The translations under genes were made by a program, and so were the position numbers. Below, piece after piece: positions 18,578 through 27,205 of a DNA stretch of 64,000 bases (positions are counted from its first letter, which is position 1; each line of letters opens with the position of its first letter). The notes beneath the pieces are model-generated. The model was not told the DNA's origin. It did not search any database and was given only the letters and a program-made list of their open reading frames with translations. The stretch is from positions 2,418,001-2,482,000 of the forward strand of contig NZ_CP042305.1 in assembly GCF_007859675.1 (NCBI RefSeq), in the 5' to 3' direction. Source of the stretch: Humibacter ginsenosidimutans (GTDB lineage Bacteria; Actinomycetota; Actinomycetes; Actinomycetales; Microbacteriaceae).

Positions 18578-20142
18578 CCCGCCTGCACCCCGGCGCGGGA
18601 GCCGCCCACTCGCATCGCGGTGACCAGTGCGAGCAGCGTCAGAACCGTGCCGAACACGAAGACGGCGCTGTACGGTCCGCTGCCCGCCAGGCCGGCGAGC
18701 GAGGTGAACACGAGACCGGCGACGGCGACCGCGGATGCCCCGCCCACGGCATCCGCGATCGCCTGCGCCGAACTGTTGAAGCCCTGGGTCTCGCGCGTCG
18801 AGTATCCGAACATGAGCACCGTGAGCCGCGGCAGCGCCATGCCCATGCCGAGGCCGGCGAACGCCCACACCCCGAACAGCACGTACGGCGACAGCGCGAG
18901 AACGGCGACGAGCATGGTGGCTCCCACGCCGAACACGATCGAGAGCACGCCGAGCACCACCCAGCCGCGGTTGCGCATGCGGTGGCCGAGCTTGCCCTGC
19001 ACCCACGACCCGCCCGACCAGGCGACGGCGCCTCCGGTGAGGGCGAGCCCGGCGACGGCGGGCGGCAGACCGTACCGGTCGATCAGCAGGTAGGGCACAT
19101 AGACCTCGCTGGCGAGCTGCGCGCCCGAGATGAGGATGCGCGTGAGGATGACCGACGGCAGTCCGGCGACGCCACGCAGCGTGCCGCGCGGGAGCAGCGG
19201 CCGCAGCGCGATCGCCAGCACGGCGAGCCCGAGCACCAGCGTGACCCAGCGCCACGCCTGCGTGAACTCCGTGGCGAAGCCGAGCACGAGCACGGCGACC
19301 GCGGCGACGAGCGCCCAGACGACGCGCCACGGCTGCCACGAAACGTCGTCGTTGCGCTCGTCGGGGATGCCCGTGAGCACCCGTCTGATCATCAGCAGCC
19401 CCGCGACGGCCACGACGATGACGCCGAGGAAGATCCACCGCCAGCCCACCGTCTGCGCGACGACCCCCGCGAGGAAGGGCCCGATGAGCGACGGCAGCAC
19501 CCACGCCGTCGAGAATCCGACGAAGACCATCGGCTGCAGCCGCGTCGGATACCACCTGGCCACGACCACGTACAGCGCCACGGTGAGCGCTCCGCCGCCG
19601 AGGCCTTGTACCAGCCTGCCGATGACGAGCACGATCATGCTCGGCGCGAGGCCGGCAATGGCGAGCCCGGCCACGAACAGCACGACGGCGGTCACGAGCA
19701 CGGTCGACGGCCCTCGTCTGTCGCACCAGGAGCCGGCGACCACCATGCCCACCACGCTGATCGCGAGCGAGCCGGAGAACGCGAGCGTGTAGAGGGATGA
19801 TCCGTTCAGCTCGCGCGCGATGACAGGCATCACGGTGGTCACCGCCATCGCCTCGAACGCCACGAAGAGCACGAGCGAGCTCATGCCGATGGTGATCCAG
19901 CGGTAGCGGCGACCGAGCACGCCCTGATCGGGCGCGGCATCCGTCGGCTCCGTCGAGTGCGTCGATTCCGTCCGCTCCGTCGGCTCCCCGGCGGGATCGC
20001 CCGGCTCGCGCGCTTCGGTCGCCCGGTCGTCTGCGTCGGGTGAAGGAACGGTCACGGGGTCCGACGCTACCCGGATTCCGCTCGTCGGCTCGTCATGCGC
20101 GTGCGTCGTCTCGTCGCACGGGGCATCCGTCGTCTCACTCAC
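18565..20142 (-). CDS. MFS drug efflux transporter under SoxR-type promoter
   Basis: 525 residues: an acidic, Thr/Glu-rich cytoplasmic tail of about 80 residues, then about 14 transmembrane helices. [16 protein letters not shown] in helix 1, a WCDRRGPST loop and [18 protein letters not shown] fit the DHA family. The likely role is export of redox-active or toxic compounds. The GTG at 20142 lies 7 bases after a -10 box (20150-20155) whose 19-base spacer to the -35 holds a SoxR-like dyad. The divergent gene encodes SoxR, so redox-controlled expression is strongly implied. Confidence 0.92.
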   Translation of the reverse strand: MSETTDAPCDETTHAHDEPTSGIRVASDPVTVPSPDADDRATEAREPGDPAGEPTERTESTHSTEPTDAAPDQGVLGRRYRWITIGMSSLVLFVAFEAMAVTTVMPVIARELNGSSLYTLAFSGSLAISVVGMVVAGSWCDRRGPSTVLVTAVVLFVAGLAIAGLAPSMIVLVIGRLVQGLGGGALTVALYVVVARWYPTRLQPMVFVGFSTAWVLPSLIGPFLAGVVAQTVGWRWIFLGVIVVAVAGLLMIRRVLTGIPDERNDDVSWQPWRVVWALVAAVAVLVLGFATEFTQAWRWVTLVLGLAVLAIALRPLLPRGTLRGVAGLPSVILTRILISGAQLASEVYVPYLLIDRYGLPPAVAGLALTGGAVAWSGGSWVQGKLGHRMRNRGWVVLGVLSIVFGVGATMLVAVLALSPYVLFGVWAFAGLGMGMALPRLTVLMFGYSTRETQGFNSSAQAIADAVGGASAVAVAGLVFTSLAGLAGSGPYSAVFVFGTVLTLLALVTAMRVGGSRAGVQAGQPS

Positions 20143-20149
20143 GCCTACG

Positions 20150-20180
20150 ACGCTAAGACCTCAACTATGGTTGAGGTCAA
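20150..20180 (-). promoter_or_regulatory. SoxR-controlled promoter of the MFS gene
   Basis: On the minus strand, TTGACC (20175-20180) and TAGCGT (20150-20155) are separated by 19 bases, the stretched spacer typical of MerR/SoxR-activated promoters. The spacer contains most of the dyad at 20157-20178. Confidence 0.75.
20157..20178. promoter_or_regulatory. SoxR box (perfect dyad)
   Basis: GACCTCAAC and GTTGAGGTC are perfectly inverted around TATG. The pattern matches the CCTCAA...TTGAGG dyad bound by SoxR. It also overlaps the presumed -10 (TATGGT) of soxR itself, suggesting that one operator serves both genes. Confidence 0.8.
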
Positions 20181-20191
20181 GGAGGTGGCGG

Positions 20192-20665
20192 ATGCCTCAG
20201 GTCACCGGCGGTGCACACCGCATGCTCACCGTGGGGGAGCTCTCGGAGCGCAGCGGCGTCGCCGCGTCGGCGCTGCACTTCTACGAGCGCAAGGGCCTCA
20301 TCTCAAGCGAGCGCACGGCGGGCAACCAACGGCGGTATCGCCGCGACACGTTGCGCCGGGTGGCGTTCATCAGGGTGTCGCAACGGGTGGGCATCCCGCT
20401 GGCGGAGATCGGTCAGGCGCTGCGGTCGCTGCCCGACGGACGCACGCCGACCAAGAAGGACTGGGCGCGGCTGTCGTCGATCTGGCGCGAGGCGCTCGAC
20501 GATCGCATCGCCTCGCTGCAGCACCTGCGCAACGACCTCACTGGCTGCATCGGCTGCGGATGCCTCAGCCTGCGCACCTGCACCCTGCAGAATCCCGACG
20601 ACACCCTCGGCGACACCGGAGACGGCACGGGCCCGCGACGCTGGGACGACGCCGTCGAGGTGTGA
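20192..20665 (+). CDS. soxR: redox-sensing transcriptional activator SoxR
   Basis: 157 residues of MerR type: an N-terminal winged helix ([25 protein letters not shown]), a dimerisation helix, and the cluster Cys119-x2-Cys122-x-Cys124-x5-Cys130 that holds a [2Fe-2S] centre in SoxR. The oxidised cluster twists the promoter and activates transcription. The ATG at 20192 has AAGGAGG 6 bases upstream. Non-enteric SoxR proteins generally sense redox-active metabolites and control pumps and oxidoreductases directly, which fits the divergent MFS gene. Confidence 0.95.
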   Translation: MPQVTGGAHRMLTVGELSERSGVAASALHFYERKGLISSERTAGNQRRYRRDTLRRVAFIRVSQRVGIPLAEIGQALRSLPDGRTPTKKDWARLSSIWREALDDRIASLQHLRNDLTGCIGCGCLSLRTCTLQNPDDTLGDTGDGTGPRRWDDAVEV

Positions 20666-20702
20666 CCCCGGCTCACCGAGCGCGACTCGATGCCAGGGCG
20701 GC

Positions 20703-21629
20703 TCACAGCTCGAAGCGGATGCCCGTTCTCGCCTCCGCGAACTCCCAGACCCGTCGCGCGACGTCGGGATCGGACGACGCCTGACTCGGCTCCTGCATGA
20801 CGGGTTCACCGCGCATCAGCCAGTGCGGGCCCCAGTAGCTGCCGCCGACGGCATCTTGTCTCGTCGCCGCCGCGAGCACGCTGTGCGCGCCGCGTTGCTT
20901 GCTCTGCGTGAACGACGCCTGCAGCGAGTCGACGAACACGGTGCCGCGCGTCGGCTCGTTGACGCCGGGGATGCGCGGGGTGCGTCCGCTGATCGAGTAC
21001 CCGGGGTGCGCGACGGTGCTCGACGCGCTCAGCTCGGCCGCGCGCATCCTGCGATCCAATTCGAACCCGAACGACTCGAGCGCCGTCTTCGACTGGGCAT
21101 AGGCCCGCCACGGCGTGTACTCGAGCTCGAGCTGCAGGTCGCCGACCAGAAAGCGGTTCAGTCGGGTGGCGAGGCTGCCGAGACTCACCACCCGCGCACC
21201 GGGGGTGCGCACGATCACGGGCAGCAGCGCGGCGATCAGGGCGAAGTGCCCCAGCATGTTCGTGGCGAGCACCAGCTCGTCGCCGCCGGCCGTGAGCCGG
21301 CGCTGTTCCGGCGGGTGCACCATGCCGGCGTTCGCCACCACGAGGTCGAGACGCTCGCGCCTGGCCAGCGCGGATGCCGCGACCGCGACGCTGTCGGCAT
21401 CCGCGGTGTCGAGGTGCACGACCTCGAGTGACGCGGCGACGCCCTCCGCGGCGCAACGTGCACGGATGGCCCGCACCGCGGCATCCGCTCTCCCTGCGTC
21501 GCGGCAGGCGAGGATGACGTGAGCGCCCGCGCGAGCCAGCGCGGCACTCGTGAAGAACCCGATGCCCTTGTTCGCCCCCGTGACGAGTGCCGTTCGGCCC
21601 GTCTGGTCGGTGACGTCCGCGCCGCTCAC
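20703..21629 (-). CDS. short-chain dehydrogenase/reductase, retinol-dehydrogenase-like
   Basis: 308-residue classical SDR: TGANKGIG nucleotide motif at the N-terminus, LDTADADS, NAGMV, a Ser in SLGSLATRL and the YAQSK catalytic pair. The length and the C-terminal extension resemble the retinol/oxidoreductase (WWOX-like) subgroup; substrate unknown. The GTG at 21629 follows the chorismate mutase stop by 13 bases on the same strand, so the two genes are probably cotranscribed. Confidence 0.87.
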   Translation of the reverse strand: MSGADVTDQTGRTALVTGANKGIGFFTSAALARAGAHVILACRDAGRADAAVRAIRARCAAEGVAASLEVVHLDTADADSVAVAASALARRERLDLVVANAGMVHPPEQRRLTAGGDELVLATNMLGHFALIAALLPVIVRTPGARVVSLGSLATRLNRFLVGDLQLELEYTPWRAYAQSKTALESFGFELDRRMRAAELSASSTVAHPGYSISGRTPRIPGVNEPTRGTVFVDSLQASFTQSKQRGAHSVLAAATRQDAVGGSYWGPHWLMRGEPVMQEPSQASSDPDVARRVWEFAEARTGIRFEL

Positions 21630-21642
21630 GCCCGCCCGCCGA

Positions 21643-21969
21643 TCACTCGGCGCCCGGCGCTGCTCCCGCTTGAACGTGATGATGGATGACTTCGGCGACC
21701 ACGAAGTTGAACCACTTCTCGGCGAACTCGGGGTCGAGATGGCTCTCGACCGCGAGCGCGCGCAGGCGCCGGATCTGTTCGCGTTCCCGCTCGGGGTCCG
21801 CGGCCGGAAGCCCGTGCTCCGCCTTCAGAACACCCACCTGCTGCGTGAACTTGAATCGCTCGGCCAGCAGATGGATCAGCGCGGCGTCGATGTTGTCGAT
21901 GCTCTCGCGGATGCTGTGCAGTGTCTCGATCGCGCGGGCGCGGTCATCCTGCCGGTCGTTCTCGGGCAT
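21643..21969 (-). CDS. chorismate mutase, AroQ class
   Basis: 108 residues, all helical. The order is IRESIDNIDAALIHLLAERF, QVGVLKAEHGLP, DPEREREQI, and a C-terminal helix EKWFNFVVAEVIHHH, as in stand-alone AroQ mutases that turn chorismate into prephenate for Phe and Tyr synthesis. I chose the ATG at 21969 because TACCCT lies exactly 6 bases upstream (leaderless pattern). An earlier in-frame start would add about 10 residues. It is followed closely by an SDR gene. Confidence 0.87.
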   Translation of the reverse strand: MPENDRQDDRARAIETLHSIRESIDNIDAALIHLLAERFKFTQQVGVLKAEHGLPAADPEREREQIRRLRALAVESHLDPEFAEKWFNFVVAEVIHHHVQAGAAPGAE

Positions 21970-21995
21970 GTGTCGAGGGTAGCGGGTCGGGGTCG

Positions 21996-22796
21996 TCAAG
22001 CGGCCCTGAGCAGGAACACCTCCGTCACGTTGGCCAAGGAAAGCACGTCGAGGCCCGCGGTCTCGGGATCGGCGTCGAGGATGTCCGCCATGCGCGCGAG
22101 CGCCTCCTCACGCTGATCGTCGGTCGCCGCGAGCATCGTGCTCACCGTCATCCAGCGGCGCAGGTAATGCTCGCGAGAGATCGGCTCGGTCCACGAGAGC
22201 CGCTCCGACCGCACGAGGACGAACCCAGGAGCCTCCGGCGCCTCCATGTCGTCGGCCCCGTCCTCGAGATGACGGCCGAACCCGGCTTCATCGGCATCGG
22301 CGTCGGGGTTCTCGTCGAGCAGGTGTGCGACGGCGCCGCATGCCCGGTCCCACGCGCATTCCAGGCCGGATACGTTCCACACCACCGCGAGCACGCCGCC
22401 GTCGCGCAGCACCCGAGCGATCTCGCGACAGGCAGGCTCGCGGTCGAACCAGTGGAATGCCTGGGCGACCACCACGAGGTCGACACTGCTGTCGGACAGC
22501 GGGAGGTGCTCTGCTGTGCCGATGCCGGCATCCACCCCCGGCAGCTTGCGCCGCAGCTCGGCGAGCATCTGCTCCGAGGGGTCGACCGCCCGGACATGGC
22601 CGGCCCTCGTGACGAGGAGCTCGGTGAACTTGCCCGTTCCCGCGCCGAGGTCGAGCACGTCGTCGACGCGATCGGAGGATCCGCCCGTCACCTCAGCGAC
22701 GGCGAGGTCGGCGGCCTCTGCGGGAAACCCCGGACGATAGCGGTCGTAATCCGCGCCGATCGTGAGGAACATGCGGGCGAGGGCGGGGTCGGGCAT
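21996..22796 (-). CDS. class I SAM-dependent methyltransferase (type 11)
   Basis: 266 residues. VLDLGAGTGKFTELL is SAM-binding motif I, AVDPSEQML is motif II, and SVDLVVVAQAFHWFD is the post-motif strand typical of the Methyltransf_11 family. The C-terminal half is variable and presumably binds the substrate, which is unknown. It precedes the chorismate mutase gene by 26 bases on the same strand. Confidence 0.88.
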   Translation of the reverse strand: MPDPALARMFLTIGADYDRYRPGFPAEAADLAVAEVTGGSSDRVDDVLDLGAGTGKFTELLVTRAGHVRAVDPSEQMLAELRRKLPGVDAGIGTAEHLPLSDSSVDLVVVAQAFHWFDREPACREIARVLRDGGVLAVVWNVSGLECAWDRACGAVAHLLDENPDADADEAGFGRHLEDGADDMEAPEAPGFVLVRSERLSWTEPISREHYLRRWMTVSTMLAATDDQREEALARMADILDADPETAGLDVLSLANVTEVFLLRAA

Positions 22797-22835
22797 GCTG
22801 CCACCGTACCCGGGAACACGGAGGGCAGCGCCCGC

Positions 22836-23642
22836 CTACGGCTTGGCGCCGTTGCCGAATGACCCGTGCAGCGTCGTGTCGGCGAACGCCGTGGTCGCGA
22901 CGACGGCGAGCACGCGGGCCTTCGTCGCGTCGTCGGCCGGGCTCAGGCCGATGGTCAGCGACCCGTAGTCCACGCGGCCGGTGTAGGGGATGCCCGCATC
23001 GAGCGTCTGCACGCCAGGCGTCGTCGCGAGCGCGAAAAGGCCGTTCGACACGCCGGTCGCGTTGTCCTCACCCACGTTGCCGTCGAACGTTCCCGACCAG
23101 AACTGCGAGGTGGCGACTCGGCCCGCAGCCGGCGGGGTGGTGAGTGCGAGGTCGACGCCGGTCCAGCCGACGGTCCTGCCGAGGGCGAGCACCACGGCGG
23201 CAGTCTGCGCGGCGGTCGCGGCCGGGGTCATCGCCACGGCGAACTGCGAGTGGAAAGTGTGGTCGAGTGGCGGCGCGGTGCTCGAGCCATAACCGCCGCC
23301 CAGCAGGTCGTTCCCGCCGAGCGGGTCATCCGGCCCCGTCTGCGTGTAGGTCAGCGTGATGTGATCGGTCGCGGATGCCACGCCCGGCAGCGCACGGACC
23401 TTGTGCAGCGCCGTGCGCAGCTCGCGCGCCACGAACGGGTCCATCGTCGGCGTGGGAATCGGTGTGGGCGTGGGCCGCACGGCCGCGGCGCTGCCCGGCT
23501 GGGGCGCGCCGGCGAGAAGCTGGGTCACGGTGATCACCGTGACGCCCGCCAGCACGACGACGAGAACGCCGGACACGATGACGTTGATCCACCTGCGCTG
23601 CCGGCGGAACGTCGCCTCGTCGGGTTCGCGTGAGGCAGACAT
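22836..23642 (-). CDS. membrane-anchored extracytoplasmic protein of unknown function
   Basis: 268 residues: a short basic cytoplasmic tail, one transmembrane anchor (about 20-42), a Pro/Thr linker (PTPTPIPTPT), then a secreted domain of about 200 residues with a Gly/Asp-rich stretch (DDPLGGNDLLGGGYGSS) and repeated Ala-Val-Val-Ala helices. The family was not recognised. An ATG three codons further upstream (23651) is also possible. A P4 palindromic repeat lies just upstream. Confidence 0.65.
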   Translation of the reverse strand: MSASREPDEATFRRQRRWINVIVSGVLVVVLAGVTVITVTQLLAGAPQPGSAAAVRPTPTPIPTPTMDPFVARELRTALHKVRALPGVASATDHITLTYTQTGPDDPLGGNDLLGGGYGSSTAPPLDHTFHSQFAVAMTPAATAAQTAAVVLALGRTVGWTGVDLALTTPPAAGRVATSQFWSGTFDGNVGEDNATGVSNGLFALATTPGVQTLDAGIPYTGRVDYGSLTIGLSPADDATKARVLAVVATTAFADTTLHGSFGNGAKP

Positions 23643-23715
23643 GGCGTTCATCCTCGCACGCTGGACTGGGCGGGCTGTCAGCAGCCCCGGTCTGCGGCCG
23701 CAGGATCGCCGCCAT

Positions 23716-23774
23716 CGCGCCAGGTTTCCGCGATCGCGCCACGAAACGTGGCGCGGCAGACGAGACGTGGCGCG
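23716..23774. repeat. palindromic repeat, family P4 copy 1 (59 bp)
   Basis: Four GCGCCA/TGGCGC boxes are arranged as two inverted pairs. An inner perfect hairpin CGCGCCAC-GAAAC-GTGGCGCG sits inside longer imperfect arms. The second copy at 62765 has the same length and box order. Confidence 0.75.
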
Positions 23775-23816
23775 GTCAGCGTGCACAGAAGGGCGGCACG
23801 CCGCGCCCTCGGCCGA

Positions 23817-24701
23817 CTAGCTCGGCGTGATGCGGAAGCGCTCCGCACGGGTGCGGATGATCTCCGCCCGCGCCAGGCGCGGCTTGTCGCTGCCGTCGCG
23901 GATGACGCGCCCGTTCGCCTCGAACTCCGCGAGGAAGTCGTACGCCCAACGCACGTCGGCCGAGCTCGGGCTCATGCACTCGTTGATGACATCCGGCTGT
24001 TCGAAGTCGAGGCAGAGCTTGCCCGTCATGCCCATCGCGACGGCCGCCCCGGCCTGCTCGCGCAGCACGGGGTGCGTGCTCGCCACCGTCGGTCCGTCGA
24101 CCGGACCGGGGAGGTTGCCGAGACGGCTGGCCACCACGAGTCGCGTGCGCGGGTACGCCATGGCGAGGTTGTCGTTGGATGCGCCGGTGTCGCGTCGGTA
24201 GTCGCCGCTTCCGAACGCGAGACGAGACACGCCACGGGCACGAGAGATGGAACCGGCATCTTCGATGCCGACGGCGGACTCGACGAGAGCGATCACGTCG
24301 GTGTGGCCGCCGAGCCGCTGATAGGTGTCGGTGACCTGCTCCGCCGCCTCGGTCTTGGCCAACATCACGCCCGCGAGGCCGGGCGCTCCGGTGAGCTCGG
24401 CGATGTCGTCTGCCCAGAACTCGCTGGTCCAGTCGTTGATGCGCACCCACGCGCTGCCGCCACCCCGCAGCCAGCCGATGACGTTGGCCCGTGCCTCGGC
24501 CTTGCGCGAGCCGTCGACCGCGTCTTCGAGGTCGAGGATGACCTGGTCGGCTCGCGAGAGCTGCGCCTGGTCGAAGCTGTCGACGGCAAGAGCGGAGAGG
24601 AGCAACCAGGAGCGCGCATCGCCCGACTTCACGCGCACCTCCTCGCGGGCCAGGCGCTTCTCGGCCAGCTCGGATCCTTGCTCGGTGGTGGTGTCTGACA
24701 T
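23817..24701 (-). CDS. HpcH/HpaI aldolase/citrate lyase family protein (CitE-like)
   Basis: 294 residues. QVILDLEDAVDGSRK near residue 60 and ALVESAVGIEDA near 150 carry the acidic metal-binding residues of CitE-type lyases. AFGSGDYRRD and GMTGKLCLDF follow in the family's order. Stand-alone actinobacterial members cleave acyl-CoA substrates such as malyl- or citramalyl-CoA. No citDF genes are nearby, so true citrate lyase is unlikely. The ATG at 24701 has GAGGAGAG upstream. Confidence 0.87.
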   Translation of the reverse strand: MSDTTTEQGSELAEKRLAREEVRVKSGDARSWLLLSALAVDSFDQAQLSRADQVILDLEDAVDGSRKAEARANVIGWLRGGGSAWVRINDWTSEFWADDIAELTGAPGLAGVMLAKTEAAEQVTDTYQRLGGHTDVIALVESAVGIEDAGSISRARGVSRLAFGSGDYRRDTGASNDNLAMAYPRTRLVVASRLGNLPGPVDGPTVASTHPVLREQAGAAVAMGMTGKLCLDFEQPDVINECMSPSSADVRWAYDFLAEFEANGRVIRDGSDKPRLARAEIIRTRAERFRITPS

Positions 24702-24877
24702 GGACTCTCCTCGGTATCGGCCGGCGTCGTCGCGCGGCACGACGTGAGGCGCGTTGCACACTCAGGGTCGAACACCGAGATGCTCGGTCGCAACACGCCC
24801 TAGTCAGCCTATGTCGCAGGATGCTTGCGCTTCGTTGTGAGCGACCGACAAATCGTGCCGTGCGAGGTGCGCTCTTC

Positions 24878-26218
24878 TCACTCCGCGAGGGTCGCCGGCT
24901 CCGCGAGCACTCTCCGCAGAACCGGCCGGGTGGCGACGACTCCGAGCGCCACCACCAGGATGCCTGCGGCGATGCTCGCTGCGATCGTCAGCAGCGAGAG
25001 CGGTGCGAGCACGAGCGTGACCCCGGCCAGCGGCAGCACCACGACGGCGGCCGTCACCGAGGATCCGATGGTCACGACGCGCAGAGGCGACAGCACGGCG
25101 CGGGCGCGGGCCGCGTTCATCGTGCGCACCGGCATCCCGAGCCTGTCCAGGCTCACGTAGAGGTCACGGCGGTCGAGGATGGCCGATGCCTGACTCACGC
25201 CCACCGAGCACGCCACCATGACGAACGAGATCGCCAGGGTGATGTAGACGCCGGTGCGGATGTCTGCCAGCAGCACCAGCTGGTCGTACTCCTGACGGTC
25301 GCCGGAGACTGCTCCGATCATGGCGAGAGCCGTCCCTGCGAAGACGGCGATGAAGCACGTCATCGACACACCGCTCACCTGGCGCCAGGCCGCCTTGGGC
25401 GACTCCAGCACGGTGCGGGCCGCGATGAGTCGCTGCGGCGTCTCCGCCTTGCGCAGCCCCGACTTCGCGAACAGCCGGATGACCAGCGGGCCGACCAGTC
25501 CGAGCACCGCATTCGCCGCGACGAACGCCGCCGTGAGCACGACGATGATGGCCACGGATCCGCCGAACACGTCGGGATTCGCCACGCAGAAGACCACGGC
25601 GCCCAGCACGATGACTCCCACGATGAGCCTGACCCACCTGGTCTTCGGCGCGGTCTGCCTGGTGCGCACGCCGAGGGGGGAGACGATCACGCCGCGCAGC
25701 CCGATGGCCGCGCTGACCGCGGCGAGCAGCCCGACCCCGATGATCACCGCGAGCACGATGAGCGGGTTCAGCAGCAGTGCGAGAGCGCCGATCGCCTCAC
25801 CGCGAAAGTGGATCAGTCCCACCAGCGGGGTGAGCACGACGTAGAGCAGGGTGCCGGCGACCGCGCCAACCACCGCGAGCGCCGCCGACTCGAGCACCGT
25901 GATGCGGGCGACGAAGCCTGTTGTCGCGCCGAGCAGGCGCAACGTCGCGAGCCGGTCGTCGCGCCGTCTGGCCGAAAGCCTGGCCGCCGACCCGCCCAAC
26001 GAGGCGAGCGGCACGAGCAGCAGCGCAGAGGCGAACACCGCGAGCGCCTGGTAGAGGATGCCCAACGAGTCGTGCCAGCGAAAGAACGAGATCGCTCCGG
26101 CGAGCGTGGTGAGCAGCAGCGCCGTCGCGATCCCGAACGCCACGATCGGCAGCACGAGGGCGGCGCGCCCGGATGCCGTCGGCCGCGCGAGCAGCCGCGC
26201 CACCGCGATCGTGCTCAT
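24878..26218 (-). CDS. FtsX-type ABC transporter permease
   Basis: 446 residues with about ten helices in two groups of the FtsX layout. LSARRRDDRLATLRLLGAT and LDRRDLYVSLDRLGMPV are the two coupling helices that meet the ATPase. Large extracytoplasmic loops are absent, so this is a short exporter of the type used for peptides, antibiotics or lipids rather than a MacB with periplasmic domain. Its ATG overlaps the ATPase stop by four bases (26215-26218). Confidence 0.88.
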   Translation of the reverse strand: MSTIAVARLLARPTASGRAALVLPIVAFGIATALLLTTLAGAISFFRWHDSLGILYQALAVFASALLLVPLASLGGSAARLSARRRDDRLATLRLLGATTGFVARITVLESAALAVVGAVAGTLLYVVLTPLVGLIHFRGEAIGALALLLNPLIVLAVIIGVGLLAAVSAAIGLRGVIVSPLGVRTRQTAPKTRWVRLIVGVIVLGAVVFCVANPDVFGGSVAIIVVLTAAFVAANAVLGLVGPLVIRLFAKSGLRKAETPQRLIAARTVLESPKAAWRQVSGVSMTCFIAVFAGTALAMIGAVSGDRQEYDQLVLLADIRTGVYITLAISFVMVACSVGVSQASAILDRRDLYVSLDRLGMPVRTMNAARARAVLSPLRVVTIGSSVTAAVVVLPLAGVTLVLAPLSLLTIAASIAAGILVVALGVVATRPVLRRVLAEPATLAE

Positions 26219-26967
26219 CGCTGCGCCTCAGCGGTGGGCGTCTCGATGTAGTCCATGCCCGCCACCTTCGACCGCGTCTCGACGACGCGCCCGTCACGCA
26301 CCCGCACCGTGCGCGTGCAGCGGGCCGCGACGCCCTCGTCGTGGGTCACGACCACGAGGGTGCGACCGCGGCCGGTGGTGGAGCCGATCAGGGCATCCAT
26401 CACGTCGGCCGAGGTGGCGGAGTCGAGCGCGCCCGTCGGCTCGTCGGCGAAGACCACGAGCGGCGAGATCACCTGGGCGCGGGCGACGGCCACACGCTGC
26501 GCCTGGCCGCCGGAGAGCTGCCCGATGCGACGCTGCTCGAGCCCGGAGAGGCCGAGGGCGGCGAGCCACCCTGCAGCACGCTGCTCCGCCTCGGCGCGCG
26601 GCACTCCGGACAGCATGAGCGGCAGCGCCGCGTTCTCCACGGCGGTCAGCTCGGGCACGAGCAGCCCCTGCTGAAAGACGAAGCCGAAGGTCTCGCGGCG
26701 CAGCTTGGAGCGCTCGGCGTCGTTCAGCTCCCCGATCGACACGGCTGGCTCGTCGCCGCCCGATGCCGCCGAGCGGTGCAGCTCGACGCGACCGGAGTCC
26801 GGCGTGAGGATGCCCGCCAGCACATGCAGCAGCGTCGACTTGCCCGACCCGGACGCGCCCATGATCGCCAGAGCCTCGCCTGCCTGCACCTGCAGGGATA
26901 CTCCGGCGAGCGCATGCGTGTCGCCGTACGACTTGGTGAGGTCGGATGCCTCGAGAATCACGGTCAT
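26215..26967 (-). CDS. ABC transporter ATP-binding protein (LolD/MacB type)
   Basis: 250 residues with a complete ATPase: Walker A GASGSGKST, Q-loop FVFQQGLL, signature LSGGQAQR, Walker B LVVFADEPTGALD and switch His in VVVTHD. The sequence is of the MacB/LolD/FtsE class that partners FtsX permeases, and the permease gene follows with an ATGA overlap. It powers an export or lipid-handling system of unknown cargo. Confidence 0.93.
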   Translation of the reverse strand: MTVILEASDLTKSYGDTHALAGVSLQVQAGEALAIMGASGSGKSTLLHVLAGILTPDSGRVELHRSAASGGDEPAVSIGELNDAERSKLRRETFGFVFQQGLLVPELTAVENAALPLMLSGVPRAEAEQRAAGWLAALGLSGLEQRRIGQLSGGQAQRVAVARAQVISPLVVFADEPTGALDSATSADVMDALIGSTTGRGRTLVVVTHDEGVAARCTRTVRVRDGRVVETRSKVAGMDYIETPTAEAQR

Positions 26968-27045
26968 GCATCCACCATCGCGCACGGCGACGTGCTCCGC
27001 GTCAGGCGTCGGGCTGATCCGCGTCATCCCGTGGGTTGAGCCACA

Positions 27046-27178
27046 CCGCGGGTTGAGGAGCACGCCGTGGGCGCACCGTGGCCGTCCCGCGGGTTGAGGA
27101 GCACGCCGTGGGCGCGCGTCTCGAAACCCGACGCCCAGCGGGCTGGTTTCGAGACGCGCCTGCGGCGCTCCTCAACCG
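27046..27178. repeat. composite palindromic repeat, family P6 (GGTTGAGGAGC / TCTCGAAACC)
   Basis: A 29-base unit beginning CCGCGGGTTGAGGAGC occurs at 27046 and 27087 (41-base period). After it, GCGTCTCGAAACC and GGTTTCGAGACGC form a hairpin (about 27115-27158), and GCTCCTCAACC (27168-27178) closes an outer stem with the second GGTTGAGGAGC. It fills most of the 238-base gap between the ABC and lactonase genes. Confidence 0.85.
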
Positions 27179-27205
27179 GCGGCGGCGCGGGGACGGTCAG
27201 AGGCG

